From the NCBI GenBank assembly GCA_004195045.1, contig SGBC01000001.1, forward strand, positions 842,178-906,177: a DNA stretch of 64,000 bases. The letters run 5' to 3'. The notes beneath the pieces were generated by a model. That model had not been told where the DNA came from, did not search any database, and saw only the letters and a program-made list of their open reading frames with translations. The stretch comes from Candidatus Acididesulfobacter guangdongensis (lineage in GTDB: Bacteria > SZUA-79 > Acidulodesulfobacterales > Acidulodesulfobacteraceae). This document shows, piece by piece, positions 27,612-36,754 of the stretch (position 1 is the first letter of the stretch; each line of letters opens with the position of its first letter). The translations under genes and the position numbers were made by a program.

Positions 27612-30600
27612 ATGCCAAAACGAACAGATATAAAAAAAATTATGATTATAGGCTCAGGACCAATAATCATAGGACAGGCAGCAGAGTTTGACTATTCAGG
27701 AACACAGGGAGCAAAGGCGCTTGCTGAAGAAGGATACGAAGCGATATTGGTAAATTCTAATCCTGCCACCATCATGACGGATCCCGAGTACGCTTATAAA
27801 ACTTACATAGAACCGCTTACCGCAGATTTTTTGGAAAAAATTATTGAAAAGGAAAGACCCGATAGTATTATTCCAACTCTCGGAGGGCAAACCGCCCTTA
27901 ATTTGACTATTGAATTATATGAGAGAAAAATTATAGAAAAATTTGGTATAAAGATACTTGGAGCAAGCATAGATGCTATAAAAAAAGCCGAAGACAGAGA
28001 ATATTTTAAAAAAAGCATGGAAAAGATTGGAGTTCCTGTATTACATGGCGGTTTTGCGCATGATATAGAAGAAGCATCCGCAGTGCTAAAACAGATAGGA
28101 TTTCCGGTAATAATACGTCCTTCTTTCACCCTTGGAGGAACAGGCGGCGGCATTGCCTATAATATTGAAGAATTTAAAGAATATGCTCAGAGAGGTATCA
28201 ACGCAAGTCCTACAAATGAGATTCTGATAGAAAAATCTATTATAGGTTTTAAAGAAGTTGAACTTGAGGTGATGACCGATAAAAATAAGAATACGATTAT
28301 AATCTGTTCTATTGAAAATTTTGATCCTATGGGCATTCATACCGGAGATTCGATTACAATCGCCCCTGTTCAAACATTAAATAATAAAGACTTGCAAAAA
28401 ATAAGAGACTGGACAATAAAAATAATGAGCGAAATTGGCGTAGAAACCGGAGGAGCCAATGTGCAATTCGCGTTGGACCCTAATTCTGACGACGCTTATG
28501 TGATAGAAATGAATCCGAGAGTTTCAAGAAGTTCAAGTTTAGCTTCCAAGGCAACAGGTTTTGCAATTGCTAAAATAGCAGCAAAATTGGCTGTAGGATA
28601 TACCCTTGACGAACTGCCTAACGATATAACAAAAAAAACCATGGCATGTTTTGAACCTGCCATAGATTATGTCGTTACTAAAATTCCGCGTTTTACTTTT
28701 GAAAAATTCCCGCAGACGGATTCTTCTTTAACAACCCATATGAAATCAGTCGGTGAAGTCATGGCTATAGGCAGAACTTTTTGCGAATCGCTTCAAAAGG
28801 CGGCAAGGTCATTGGAGAACGGATATTATGGGATTGAATCATTATATGGTCTTGATCTGCTGTATGATTGCCAAAATAAGTCTGAATTAATTTTTCACTC
28901 AATAAATGACGCAGAAAATATAGACGTTCGAGGTCAGACTGTTTTAAAGGCGTCAGAATCGGCAGATAAATGCTTAGATATAAAAAACATAATAATAGGG
29001 CTTTTCGGCGTAAAAGAAGAAATAAAAACTTTAATTAAAAATGCAGATTACAGAAGACTTTTATTGATAACTGATTCTTTAAGGGCTGGTTTTACTGTTG
29101 ATGAGGTTTATGAATTTTCAAAAATCAACAGATGGTTTCTCGAACAAATACAACAGATTGTAGATTTTGAAAAAAAATTGTTTCTGTGCAATGTTTTTAA
29201 TACGGCAAAATCACCAAAGACAGATGAATTTCATAGCGGATCAGATAAAGAACGGCAAGATGCGGAATCAATTTTAAGAGAGGCAAAACAATTGGGGTTT
29301 TCTAATATGATTATTGCTAAATTAACCGCTGTCGATGAAAACGGTAACCATATTAAACCTGACGAATATCTGAAAAAAAACAGTAATGCATTTAAAATTA
29401 TTAAAACACAGGAAAAATATTTAGAAAAGTTATTAGATGAATTTAAAATATGTCCGGTTTATAAAAAAGTAGATACTTGCGGAGCAGAATTTGAAGCCGC
29501 TACCCCTTACATGTATTCTTCTTATGATAAATCTAATGAAATTACCGCGCTTGAAGGCAAAAAAGCCATTATTCTCGGAAGCGGACCCAACAGGATAGGA
29601 CAAGGAATAGAATTTGACTATTGCTGCGTACACAGTGCTTTTGCGCTAAAAGAGATAGGATATAAAGCGATAATGGTTAATTGTAATCCTGAAACGGTGT
29701 CCACCGACTACGATACGTCTTCCAGATTGTATTTTGAACCGCTCACGGCGGAAGACGTACTTAATATCGCTAAATTAGAAGAAAATCCTCCAATTATACT
29801 GCAATTTGGCGGACAGACTCCGCTTAAACTTGCCGGAGAATTTGAAAGCAGAAGATTTAATATTCTTGGAACGCCTTATAAGTATATAGATATAGCTGAA
29901 GATAGGGAAAAGTTTAAAGATATCATTCAAAAAATGGGACTTTTCCAGGCAGAAAGCGCAATGGCTTTTAATGAGGAAGAAGTCTATACAAACTCTATTT
30001 CAATTGGGTTTCCGGTTCTCCTAAGACCTTCTTATGTTTTAGGAGGAAGGGCAATGGAAATTATTTATAACGAAAGTTCATTAGATAAATATATTAAAAA
30101 AATATTTGCTCAAGATATTTCTTTTCCAATATTAATAGATAAGTTTTTAGAAGATGCTATTGAGATGGATGTTGACGCATTATGCGACGGGGAAGATATT
30201 TATATAGCCGGAATAATGGAACACATTGAAGAGGCAGGAGTTCATTCCGGAGATAGCGCATGCTCTATGCCTGCATTTTCTTTAAACAATGGCATAATAG
30301 AACAGATAAAAGAAATAACAAAAAAGATATGTTTAGAGTTTCATATAATAGGATTAGTAAATATACAATTTGCTATAAAATGCGATAAGATATACATCAT
30401 AGAAGTTAACCCGAGAGCTTCGCGCACAGTTCCGTTTGTCAGCAAAGCTACAGGAATACCTGTTGCAAAATATGCTACGCTTGTAATGTTCGGCAAAAAA
30501 TTAAAAGATATAGGATTAATAGGATGCTTTAATATTGATTATTATTGTGTAAAAGAAGCAGTATTTCCTTTTACAAAGTTTTCAAACGTAGACCCGATGC

Positions 30601-31106
30601 TTGGACCTGAAATGCGTTCTACGGGAGAAGTTATGGGGATAGATAAAAGTTTTGGTATAGCATATGCAAAATCGCAGATAGCTTCCGGACAGAATATCCC
30701 GAAAAACGGCAATATTTTAATAAGCGTAAAAGATGAAGATAAGAAATATTTAGAAGAACTTTGCACGCAATTAATAGGAATGGGTTTCAGTATTGTAGCA
30801 ACCAAAGGCACTTCGGAATATTTGGATAAATTAAATATTAAAAATTTTAAAATAAATAAAGTTAAGGAAGGAAGACCTCATATCATAGATGCGCTAAAAA
30901 ATAAAGAAATTAATATGATTTTTAATACACCGAGAGGTATGAAATCACTTGAAGATTCTTATGCTATAAGAAGAAGCGCAATTGAGTTTGCCATACCTTA
31001 TTATACAACGATGAGGGGCGCATTTGCCGCTTCTTCGGCTATAAAATCGCTTAAAGAAGAAAAACTGTCTGTTAAACCTATTCAGGATTATTATAAAAGC
31101 ATATAA
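27612..31106 (+). CDS. carB: Carbamoyl-phosphate synthase large subunit
   Basis: Makes carbamoyl phosphate from bicarbonate, ammonia and two ATP. Both ATP-grasp halves are visible, each opening with a biotin-carboxylase-like segment ([20 protein letters not shown] near 11, and [19 protein letters not shown] near 655), each with RPSFTLGG or RPSYVLGG, and [18 protein letters not shown] or [15 protein letters not shown]. The C-terminal allosteric MGS-like domain (from about 1030) has NTPRG near 1105. Length 1164 exceeds the usual 1070-1080; the extra is in the connecting region around residues 410-620. An AGAAGG weak Shine-Dalgarno precedes the ATG. Confidence 0.96.
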   Translation: MPKRTDIKKIMIIGSGPIIIGQAAEFDYSGTQGAKALAEEGYEAILVNSNPATIMTDPEYAYKTYIEPLTADFLEKIIEKERPDSIIPTLGGQTALNLTIELYERKIIEKFGIKILGASIDAIKKAEDREYFKKSMEKIGVPVLHGGFAHDIEEASAVLKQIGFPVIIRPSFTLGGTGGGIAYNIEEFKEYAQRGINASPTNEILIEKSIIGFKEVELEVMTDKNKNTIIICSIENFDPMGIHTGDSITIAPVQTLNNKDLQKIRDWTIKIMSEIGVETGGANVQFALDPNSDDAYVIEMNPRVSRSSSLASKATGFAIAKIAAKLAVGYTLDELPNDITKKTMACFEPAIDYVVTKIPRFTFEKFPQTDSSLTTHMKSVGEVMAIGRTFCESLQKAARSLENGYYGIESLYGLDLLYDCQNKSELIFHSINDAENIDVRGQTVLKASESADKCLDIKNIIIGLFGVKEEIKTLIKNADYRRLLLITDSLRAGFTVDEVYEFSKINRWFLEQIQQIVDFEKKLFLCNVFNTAKSPKTDEFHSGSDKERQDAESILREAKQLGFSNMIIAKLTAVDENGNHIKPDEYLKKNSNAFKIIKTQEKYLEKLLDEFKICPVYKKVDTCGAEFEAATPYMYSSYDKSNEITALEGKKAIILGSGPNRIGQGIEFDYCCVHSAFALKEIGYKAIMVNCNPETVSTDYDTSSRLYFEPLTAEDVLNIAKLEENPPIILQFGGQTPLKLAGEFESRRFNILGTPYKYIDIAEDREKFKDIIQKMGLFQAESAMAFNEEEVYTNSISIGFPVLLRPSYVLGGRAMEIIYNESSLDKYIKKIFAQDISFPILIDKFLEDAIEMDVDALCDGEDIYIAGIMEHIEEAGVHSGDSACSMPAFSLNNGIIEQIKEITKKICLEFHIIGLVNIQFAIKCDKIYIIEVNPRASRTVPFVSKATGIPVAKYATLVMFGKKLKDIGLIGCFNIDYYCVKEAVFPFTKFSNVDPMLGPEMRSTGEVMGIDKSFGIAYAKSQIASGQNIPKNGNILISVKDEDKKYLEELCTQLIGMGFSIVATKGTSEYLDKLNIKNFKINKVKEGRPHIIDALKNKEINMIFNTPRGMKSLEDSYAIRRSAIEFAIPYYTTMRGAFAASSAIKSLKEEKLSVKPIQDYYKSI

Positions 31107-31232
31107 AAAAATTTAACAGATATATAGCAAAACAGAGAAGCGAATATAACCAGAAAAACAATGAAAATTTATTATTAATTATTTTTATATGTTTTAAATG
31201 ACTGCAAGGTTACTCATGGAGGTGAACTTTAA

Positions 31233-31718
31233 TTGAGCATTAACAACGATTCTTGTCCTATTACTAAAGAAGGTTACGACAAAATGGTCAAAGACCTTAA
31301 GAGACTTAAGTCTGTTGAAAGACCTGCAAATATATTGGCGATTGAGGAAGCCCGTGCACACGGGGATTTGTCTGAAAATGCGGAGTATAGCGCTGCTAAA
31401 GAAAAACAAAGTTTTCTGGAAGGTAAAATTATAGAGCTTGAGGACAAAATAGCAAGGGCTCAAATAATAGATATATCAAAAATATGCGAAGAAAAAATTG
31501 TTTTTGGCGCAAAAATAAAACTTATGGATCTAGACATAGGCACGGAAGTTTCGTATCAGATAGTAGGCGATACAGAATCAGACATAAGCAAAGGTAAAAT
31601 TTCGATATCTTCACCTATCGCAAAAGCGTTAATAGGAAAACATGTTGGGGATGAAGTAACTATAAACGTTCCTAAAGGCAAACGGGAGTTTGAAGTTCTT
31701 GACATTGTTTACAGTTAA
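31233..31718 (+). CDS. greA: Transcription elongation factor GreA
   Basis: Rescues backtracked RNA polymerase by stimulating transcript cleavage. The N-terminal coiled coil has ITKEGYDKMVKDLKRLK and the tip acidic motif ARAHGDLSENAEYSAAKEKQ (residues 45-64), and the FKBP-like C-terminal half ends with PIAKALIGKHVGDEVTINVPKG. Length 161 is standard. The start is TTG at 31233 with a good Shine-Dalgarno (GGAGGTGA at 31219-31226), in contrast to the pyr genes upstream. Confidence 0.96.
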   Translation: MSINNDSCPITKEGYDKMVKDLKRLKSVERPANILAIEEARAHGDLSENAEYSAAKEKQSFLEGKIIELEDKIARAQIIDISKICEEKIVFGAKIKLMDLDIGTEVSYQIVGDTESDISKGKISISSPIAKALIGKHVGDEVTINVPKGKREFEVLDIVYS

Positions 31719-31826
31719 TGATATACTGATATATGATGTGTTTAGGATGAAAAAAATTAGTGCTTCATTATTTTAGTGAATAGCTATATTTAAATAATTA
31801 TAAATTATAATAAAACGGGAGGATTA

Positions 31827-32057
31827 ATGGCTATAGATAAAATAGCGGTAGAAAAAGTATTAGATGAAATTAGACCGTCTCTTCAGTTTGACGGTGGAGA
31901 TGTAGAGTTGGTTAATATATTAGACGACGGTACGGTTAATGTCAGGCTTCAAGGCGCGTGCGCAGGATGCATGGGTTCAATGATGACTCTGAAAGGCGGC
32001 ATAGAAAGAGTGTTGAAAGAAAGAATACCGGAAGTTAAAGAAGTTAATGCAGTTTAG
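31827..32057 (+). CDS. NifU C-terminal-domain iron-sulfur scaffold
   Basis: 76-residue stand-alone NifU-like (Nfu) domain that carries [4Fe-4S] clusters to target proteins. The signature RPSLQFDGGDVELV (residues 16-29) and the ligand pair CAGC (C45, C48) in LQGACAGCMGSMMTLKGGIERVL are intact. Start ATG has a strong Shine-Dalgarno (GGGAGGAT). No nifS/iscS or nitrogenase genes are nearby, so general iron-sulfur maturation is more likely than nitrogen fixation. A bidirectional terminator follows. Confidence 0.93.
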   Translation: MAIDKIAVEKVLDEIRPSLQFDGGDVELVNILDDGTVNVRLQGACAGCMGSMMTLKGGIERVLKERIPEVKEVNAV

Positions 32058-32124
32058 TTTAGTAATAAGCAATAAAATAAATATAAAACAGATATAACAT
32101 AAAAGACTTGTATATAATAATTTT

Positions 32125-32185
32125 AAAACGGTAAAGCGATGTTCCGGTTTTTGTTAGCCTATTGTGCGTTGCTTTACCGTTTTTA
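32125..32185. terminator. Bidirectional rho-independent terminator
   Basis: A 13-bp perfect stem (AAAACGGTAAAGC at 32125-32137 with GCTTTACCGTTTT at 32171-32183) has a T run after it on both strands and a 33-base loop that can itself fold. It lies exactly between the converging nifU-like gene (+) and alr (-), so it can end transcription from both sides. Confidence 0.85.
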
Positions 32186-32235
32186 ATCTTTGCTTTGCTA
32201 TTTTTAATGTTTATTTTTTGCTGATATATTGTATT

Positions 32236-33441
32236 TTATTGTATGTTTATATATATCCGCCTATTGGATTTTCCTACATTCAGACATATTTCGTAAGGGA
32301 TTGTGCCCGCATAATCGGCGATTTCTTCAACGGTTATTTTTTTACTTTTGCTTTCGCCAAGGATAATTACTTCGCTTTTTAATGATGCGTTTTTAATTTC
32401 CGTCATATCGACTATTGTCATATTCATAGTAATGACGCCTATTATATCGGCATATTGGTTATCTATTATGACTCGTCCTTTATTAGACAGCATTCTTGGT
32501 ATGCCGTTGTCGTAACCGGCGTTAACAACGCCTATGGTCATATCGCGGGGAGCCTGAAATGTTTTGCCGTAAGAAACAAAACAGCCCTTTTTTATTTGTT
32601 TAATTTGAATAATACCGGTTTTTAGCGTCATTAATGGTTTTAGATCTAAAGTTGCTGCATCGTCGTATCTTTGTTTATTTTGTTTATTATTGGAAAGCTC
32701 GGCTGCATTACTACATTTAAGCCGCTGATTTATTGGGTTTATTCCGTATAAAGATATTCCTGGTCTGACAGAATTTGAAAAATCGTCTTTTATTTCGGCG
32801 CTGAGTATAGAAGAGCTTGCGCTTATATGACTGTATAGCGGCGTTAACTTTCTGCTATATATTGTTTTTAAAATGTTTTTATAATTATTCAGTTGAGATT
32901 TTGTATAATCGATATCTGACTCAGCAGAAGAAAAATGGCTGAAAATACCTTCAAATTCTAAAAAATTGTCATTTTTTCTAATTTCTTCAATATAATCTAA
33001 CGCTTTATATAACTCGTCATCCTTGAATCCAAGCCTGTTCATTCCAGAATCGTATTTCAGATGCACGAGAACTTTCTTACGAGCAGTTTTTGCAGATGCA
33101 TAAACTGACTTGAGATAATTTAAATCATATACGCAAACAGAAATATCCATTGCGGCAGCAACCGGAATATTTTTTTCATCGACGCCTGAGAGCAATAAGA
33201 CTTTCGGATTGTTTAATTTGCTTTTTAGCAGGACAGCATCCTCTAATTTAATCACTCCAAAAAAATTAATTCCTTCTTTTTCCAGGATCAGCGCAACTTC
33301 CAGCAAACCGTGTCCGTAAGCGTCAGATTTTATTATTGCTATAATTGTTTTATTTTTATTGAATTCTAATAATTTTAATTGTTGAATATTATTAGATAAA
33401 TTTTTTAAATTTATTTCCAGAATTGCTTCTTTTATGTCCAT
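32236..33441 (-). CDS. alr: Alanine racemase
   Basis: PLP enzyme making D-alanine for peptidoglycan. The PLP lysine is K38 in AIIKSDAYGHGLLEVA. MNRLGF near 135, HISASSS near 202 and RPGISLYGI near 222 follow. The C-terminal domain has VSYGKTFQAPRD with the second catalytic Tyr, and the segment GYDNGIPRMLSNKG. Length is 401 against about 370, with a polar insert around residues 230-255 (Asn/Lys-rich). It is alone on the minus strand, convergent with the greA-nifU side and divergent from tldD. No Shine-Dalgarno before the ATG. Confidence 0.94.
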   Translation of the reverse strand: MDIKEAILEINLKNLSNNIQQLKLLEFNKNKTIIAIIKSDAYGHGLLEVALILEKEGINFFGVIKLEDAVLLKSKLNNPKVLLLSGVDEKNIPVAAAMDISVCVYDLNYLKSVYASAKTARKKVLVHLKYDSGMNRLGFKDDELYKALDYIEEIRKNDNFLEFEGIFSHFSSAESDIDYTKSQLNNYKNILKTIYSRKLTPLYSHISASSSILSAEIKDDFSNSVRPGISLYGINPINQRLKCSNAAELSNNKQNKQRYDDAATLDLKPLMTLKTGIIQIKQIKKGCFVSYGKTFQAPRDMTIGVVNAGYDNGIPRMLSNKGRVIIDNQYADIIGVITMNMTIVDMTEIKNASLKSEVIILGESKSKKITVEEIADYAGTIPYEICLNVGKSNRRIYINIQ

Positions 33442-33542
33442 CTCATTTTAACGTTAAAAAATAATATTAATTGATGTATTGAAGAATATGAAGAGTATTT
33501 TAAATATTTTATGTTTTGCCTATTTATAAACGTTATGTTTTA

Positions 33543-33551
33543 TGCTATACT
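33543..33551 (+). promoter_or_regulatory. Extended -10 promoter candidate for tldD
   Basis: TGC followed by TATACT (33546-33551), an extended -10 element, lies 110 bases before the tldD ATG in the gap divergent from alr. The -35 region 17 bases upstream (TTTATA) is weak, which is typical of extended -10 promoters. No transcription data support it. Confidence 0.35.
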
Positions 33552-33660
33552 TAACATAATTTATTATATTATTTATATCATTGTAATTATAGAATATAAT
33601 TACAAATAATGATAGACTTAGTTTTTGTATTTTATCATAACAAAAAAATCAGGAGTTAAA

Positions 33661-35061
33661 ATGCAGGTTAACGATATAGATTTCAATAAAATTTTTAAAA
33701 TTATAGGAACGTCGGAAGATGATTTTATCGATATATTCTTTGAATCCAATATATCAAATTTTCTTTCAAATGAGAATAAAAAATTGGAAAAAGCCATATC
33801 TGGAGTTTCCGGAGGTGCAGGGTTAAGACTTATTTCAGAAAAAAAATCATATTATGCATTTACGAATAACATTGATGAGAAAAATTTATTAGAAATAGGC
33901 AAAAATTTAAATAAAATAGCAAAAACTAATAGAACAAATAATAATTTCAATAAGTTAAATTTGAATTTTAAAGAATCTAAAGCAAAAATAGATATCCCTG
34001 TTTTAAAAGAAGTATTAAATGTTTCCATGAATGAAAAAATAAAAAAAATAGACGATGCAGTAAAATTTTCATGGGGATATGATAAAAGAATTTTGCAGGC
34101 TAATGTTTTATACAGAGATTATAAACAGGATGTTATCATAGTAAATTCCGAAGGAAATATTGCTAAAGACAGCAGAGAAATTATTACTTTTTTTGTAAGT
34201 GTCGTAGCGTCTAACGGCAAAAAAACAGAAATGGGTTATGAACCTGTTTCGGCATTTATGGGATTTGAATTTTTCGATACGGTAGACCCTGCTGAAATTG
34301 CAAGAAAAGCATGCAGCAGAGCAATAACGTTACTTGATGCGCCTTTTGCCCCTTCCGGAACGATGCCTGTCGTTCTGTCAAGTGAGGCAGGCGGAACTAT
34401 GATACATGAAGCAATAGGACATGGTTTGGAAGCCGATATAGCAGGCAGCGGTTTAAGCGTATATTCTGATAAGATCGGTAAAGAAGTTGCTTCAAAATTA
34501 GTTACCGTCATTGACGATTCTTCATTAATAGGGAAAAGGGGCTCATACAGATTCGACGATGAAGGTACCGTGTCAAATAAAAATATATTGGTCGAAAACG
34601 GTGTATTAAAAAAGTATATGTCTGACCGCTTGTCTAATATTAAGTATGGATATGAATTGACCGGCAACGGCAGAAGAGAGTCTTATGAACATCAGCCTAT
34701 AGTCAGAATGTCAAATACAATGATAGCGAAGGGTAAAAGTATGCCTGAAGATATAATTAAAACTGTAGATAAAGGACTATTTGTCAAAAAAATGGGAGGC
34801 GGTCAGGTAAATACCGTTACGGGTGATTTTGTATTTGAAGTCATGGAAGGATATATTTTAAAAAACGGCGCAGTCTGCGAAGCTGTGAGCGGCGCAACTT
34901 TGATGGGTAATGGACCTGAAATATTAAATAATATAGATATGATCGGAAACGATATGGGTTACAGCGTGGGCACCTGCGGCAAAGACGGGCAGGGAGCGCC
35001 GGTGTCTGATGGACAGCCTACATTAAGAATACCTTCTATAGTTGTCGGCGGCAAAAATTGA
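33661..35061 (+). CDS. tldD: TldD metalloprotease
   Basis: Subunit of the TldD/TldE (PmbA) protease, which degrades unfolded peptides and matures some ribosomally made peptides. The zinc motif HEAIGHGLEAD (HExxxH) is near residues 247-257, followed by the family block GRRESYEHQPIVRMSNT near 340. The C-terminus ends GQGAPVSDGQPTLRIP. The frame opens 12 codons earlier, but ATG 33661 has an AGGAG 6 bases upstream and gives 466 residues, close to the family norm. Its partner TldE/PmbA is not in the window. Confidence 0.94.
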   Translation: MQVNDIDFNKIFKIIGTSEDDFIDIFFESNISNFLSNENKKLEKAISGVSGGAGLRLISEKKSYYAFTNNIDEKNLLEIGKNLNKIAKTNRTNNNFNKLNLNFKESKAKIDIPVLKEVLNVSMNEKIKKIDDAVKFSWGYDKRILQANVLYRDYKQDVIIVNSEGNIAKDSREIITFFVSVVASNGKKTEMGYEPVSAFMGFEFFDTVDPAEIARKACSRAITLLDAPFAPSGTMPVVLSSEAGGTMIHEAIGHGLEADIAGSGLSVYSDKIGKEVASKLVTVIDDSSLIGKRGSYRFDDEGTVSNKNILVENGVLKKYMSDRLSNIKYGYELTGNGRRESYEHQPIVRMSNTMIAKGKSMPEDIIKTVDKGLFVKKMGGGQVNTVTGDFVFEVMEGYILKNGAVCEAVSGATLMGNGPEILNNIDMIGNDMGYSVGTCGKDGQGAPVSDGQPTLRIPSIVVGGKN

Positions 35062-35136
35062 TAATAGACAATATAATAGCTTAAAATTCATAAAATAAAT
35101 ATTATATTACAGTATAATAAAACAAAATTATTAACG

Positions 35137-36558
35137 ATGGAAAGAATAAAAGATTGGAAATCATATCAACATACTTTAAACAGAAGCAAAAGAAAAAATT
35201 CTAATATTTTAAGGCCGTTATATATTTTTATATTTATCATTGCATTTTTAGTTATTTCAATAGGCGGTGTAAAATTATTCTTTTTTTTAAAGAATTATTA
35301 CGCAAAATCAGTATTAAACAAACAGCAGACCTTTTTAGGCACGGGAATAAGACCTATCAAATTTGACGGCGCCGGCAATAATAAGAAAATAAAAACGTTA
35401 TCGGCATCTTCAAGCACAAATGGCGCAGCCGCACTCGGAAAAAAATATTTTAACAGTCATAATTTTTCTATTAAAGCGCTGCAAAGATATTTTGCATCAC
35501 ATTCTCCAAAATTTAATACCGTTAAAAACGGGCATTATGTGCAAAAGCTCGGAAAATATACAATAGTCTATACGCTCGACCCTGTTGTACAAAATGAGGC
35601 AAAAAAAGTATTAGCGGAATACAGCGTACCATTCGGAGCTGTTGCGGCAATCAATCCTGAAACAGGCGCAGTTCTCGGATTATACTCATATGCAAGCAAT
35701 AAATCTAAAAAAACCGAAATTTCCGGTTTAAAAGCTTACAGACCGGGTTCGCTCGCAAAAATTGTTACGGCATCGGCAGCAATTGAATCTAAAGGATTTT
35801 ATCCCGGCTTCAACGTGTGTTATAACGGAGGATTATATGGAACAAATAAAAATTACTGGATTCAGAATATAAATACGGGAAATAACAGAATATCTTTCAG
35901 ATTAGCTTTTGCAAAATCATGCGATATTGCTTTCGGTAAAATTGCCGGATACTATGTTGGGCAAAAATTATTGCAAAAATATTTTGATAAATATTATTTT
36001 AACCGCAAGATACCTTTTATTCTAAATTTACAAGACAGTACCTCAAAAGTACCTCCTGCTTCGGAATTTTATAATCTGGAATTGACGGGCGCAGGTTTTA
36101 AAAACACCAGGGTTACCCCTATTCTTGCTGCACTGATGTCGGCAGCCGTGATTAACGGCGGAAAATTGCTTGACCCGTACATTATTAAAGAGGTAATAAA
36201 CTCTAAAGGTCATATAGTATATAAACATAAAGGCGTCAGGGTTTTAGACAATCCTATTACTCCTTCAACCGCTGCTATTTTAAAAGAACTAATGATTAGT
36301 ACTGTAACAAAAGGGATAGGCAGGTTTGATTTTTACAATACTTATAATCAATATATGCTTCCTGGTATTATAACCGGAGGAAAGACGGGGACTATATCAG
36401 GAAATAATCCTACCGGCTTATACCAGTGGTTTACAGGTTTTGGAGAAACGAAGAACAGAAAAATAGCAGTTTCTGCTTTAGTTGTTGAAAAACCGGTATG
36501 GAGGATAGAAGGCGGCGGAGTCTCAGAAAAAATTATCTATTCATATTTTTTTAAATGA
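35137..36558 (+). CDS. Small penicillin-binding transpeptidase-like protein
   Basis: Single membrane anchor at about residues 26-51, a linker, then a transpeptidase domain from about 143. The active-site serine motif is S205-L-A-K208 (RPGSLAKI), the second motif reads SCD (261-263) where SxN is usual, and the third is KTGT near 416 (GGKTGTISGNNP). A dimerisation domain of class B PBPs and a glycosyltransferase domain are both absent, and 473 residues is short. Role is probably peptidoglycan cross-linking in the periplasm. The Asn-to-Asp change in motif two may affect catalysis. It is in line with tldD, 75 bases downstream. Confidence 0.85.
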   Translation: MERIKDWKSYQHTLNRSKRKNSNILRPLYIFIFIIAFLVISIGGVKLFFFLKNYYAKSVLNKQQTFLGTGIRPIKFDGAGNNKKIKTLSASSSTNGAAALGKKYFNSHNFSIKALQRYFASHSPKFNTVKNGHYVQKLGKYTIVYTLDPVVQNEAKKVLAEYSVPFGAVAAINPETGAVLGLYSYASNKSKKTEISGLKAYRPGSLAKIVTASAAIESKGFYPGFNVCYNGGLYGTNKNYWIQNINTGNNRISFRLAFAKSCDIAFGKIAGYYVGQKLLQKYFDKYYFNRKIPFILNLQDSTSKVPPASEFYNLELTGAGFKNTRVTPILAALMSAAVINGGKLLDPYIIKEVINSKGHIVYKHKGVRVLDNPITPSTAAILKELMISTVTKGIGRFDFYNTYNQYMLPGIITGGKTGTISGNNPTGLYQWFTGFGETKNRKIAVSALVVEKPVWRIEGGGVSEKIIYSYFFK

Positions 36559-36636
36559 TGGGAAGATTGAAATATAGCAGTTGCAGGCTAAATAATGAGA
36601 AAAACCGCAATACAGCATTCGTCGTATGCTGATAGC

Positions 36637-36747
36637 TTTGCATATAGAGAAATAATAAATATTTATGGGTATTTAAATTTTGTCCATTCAATTTTGTTCA
36701 CCTGTATAGTTTTTGCATATAGAGAAATAATAAATATTTATGGGTAT
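36637..36747. repeat. 36-bp perfect direct repeat, 75-bp period
   Basis: The 36-base sequence beginning TTTGCATATAGAGAAATAAT at 36637-36672 recurs exactly at 36712-36747. The second copy ends 7 bases before the radical SAM start codon, so the duplication copied or created part of that gene's leader. No gene is otherwise visible in 36559-36754. Confidence 0.85.
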
Positions 36748-36754
36748 ATAAAAT

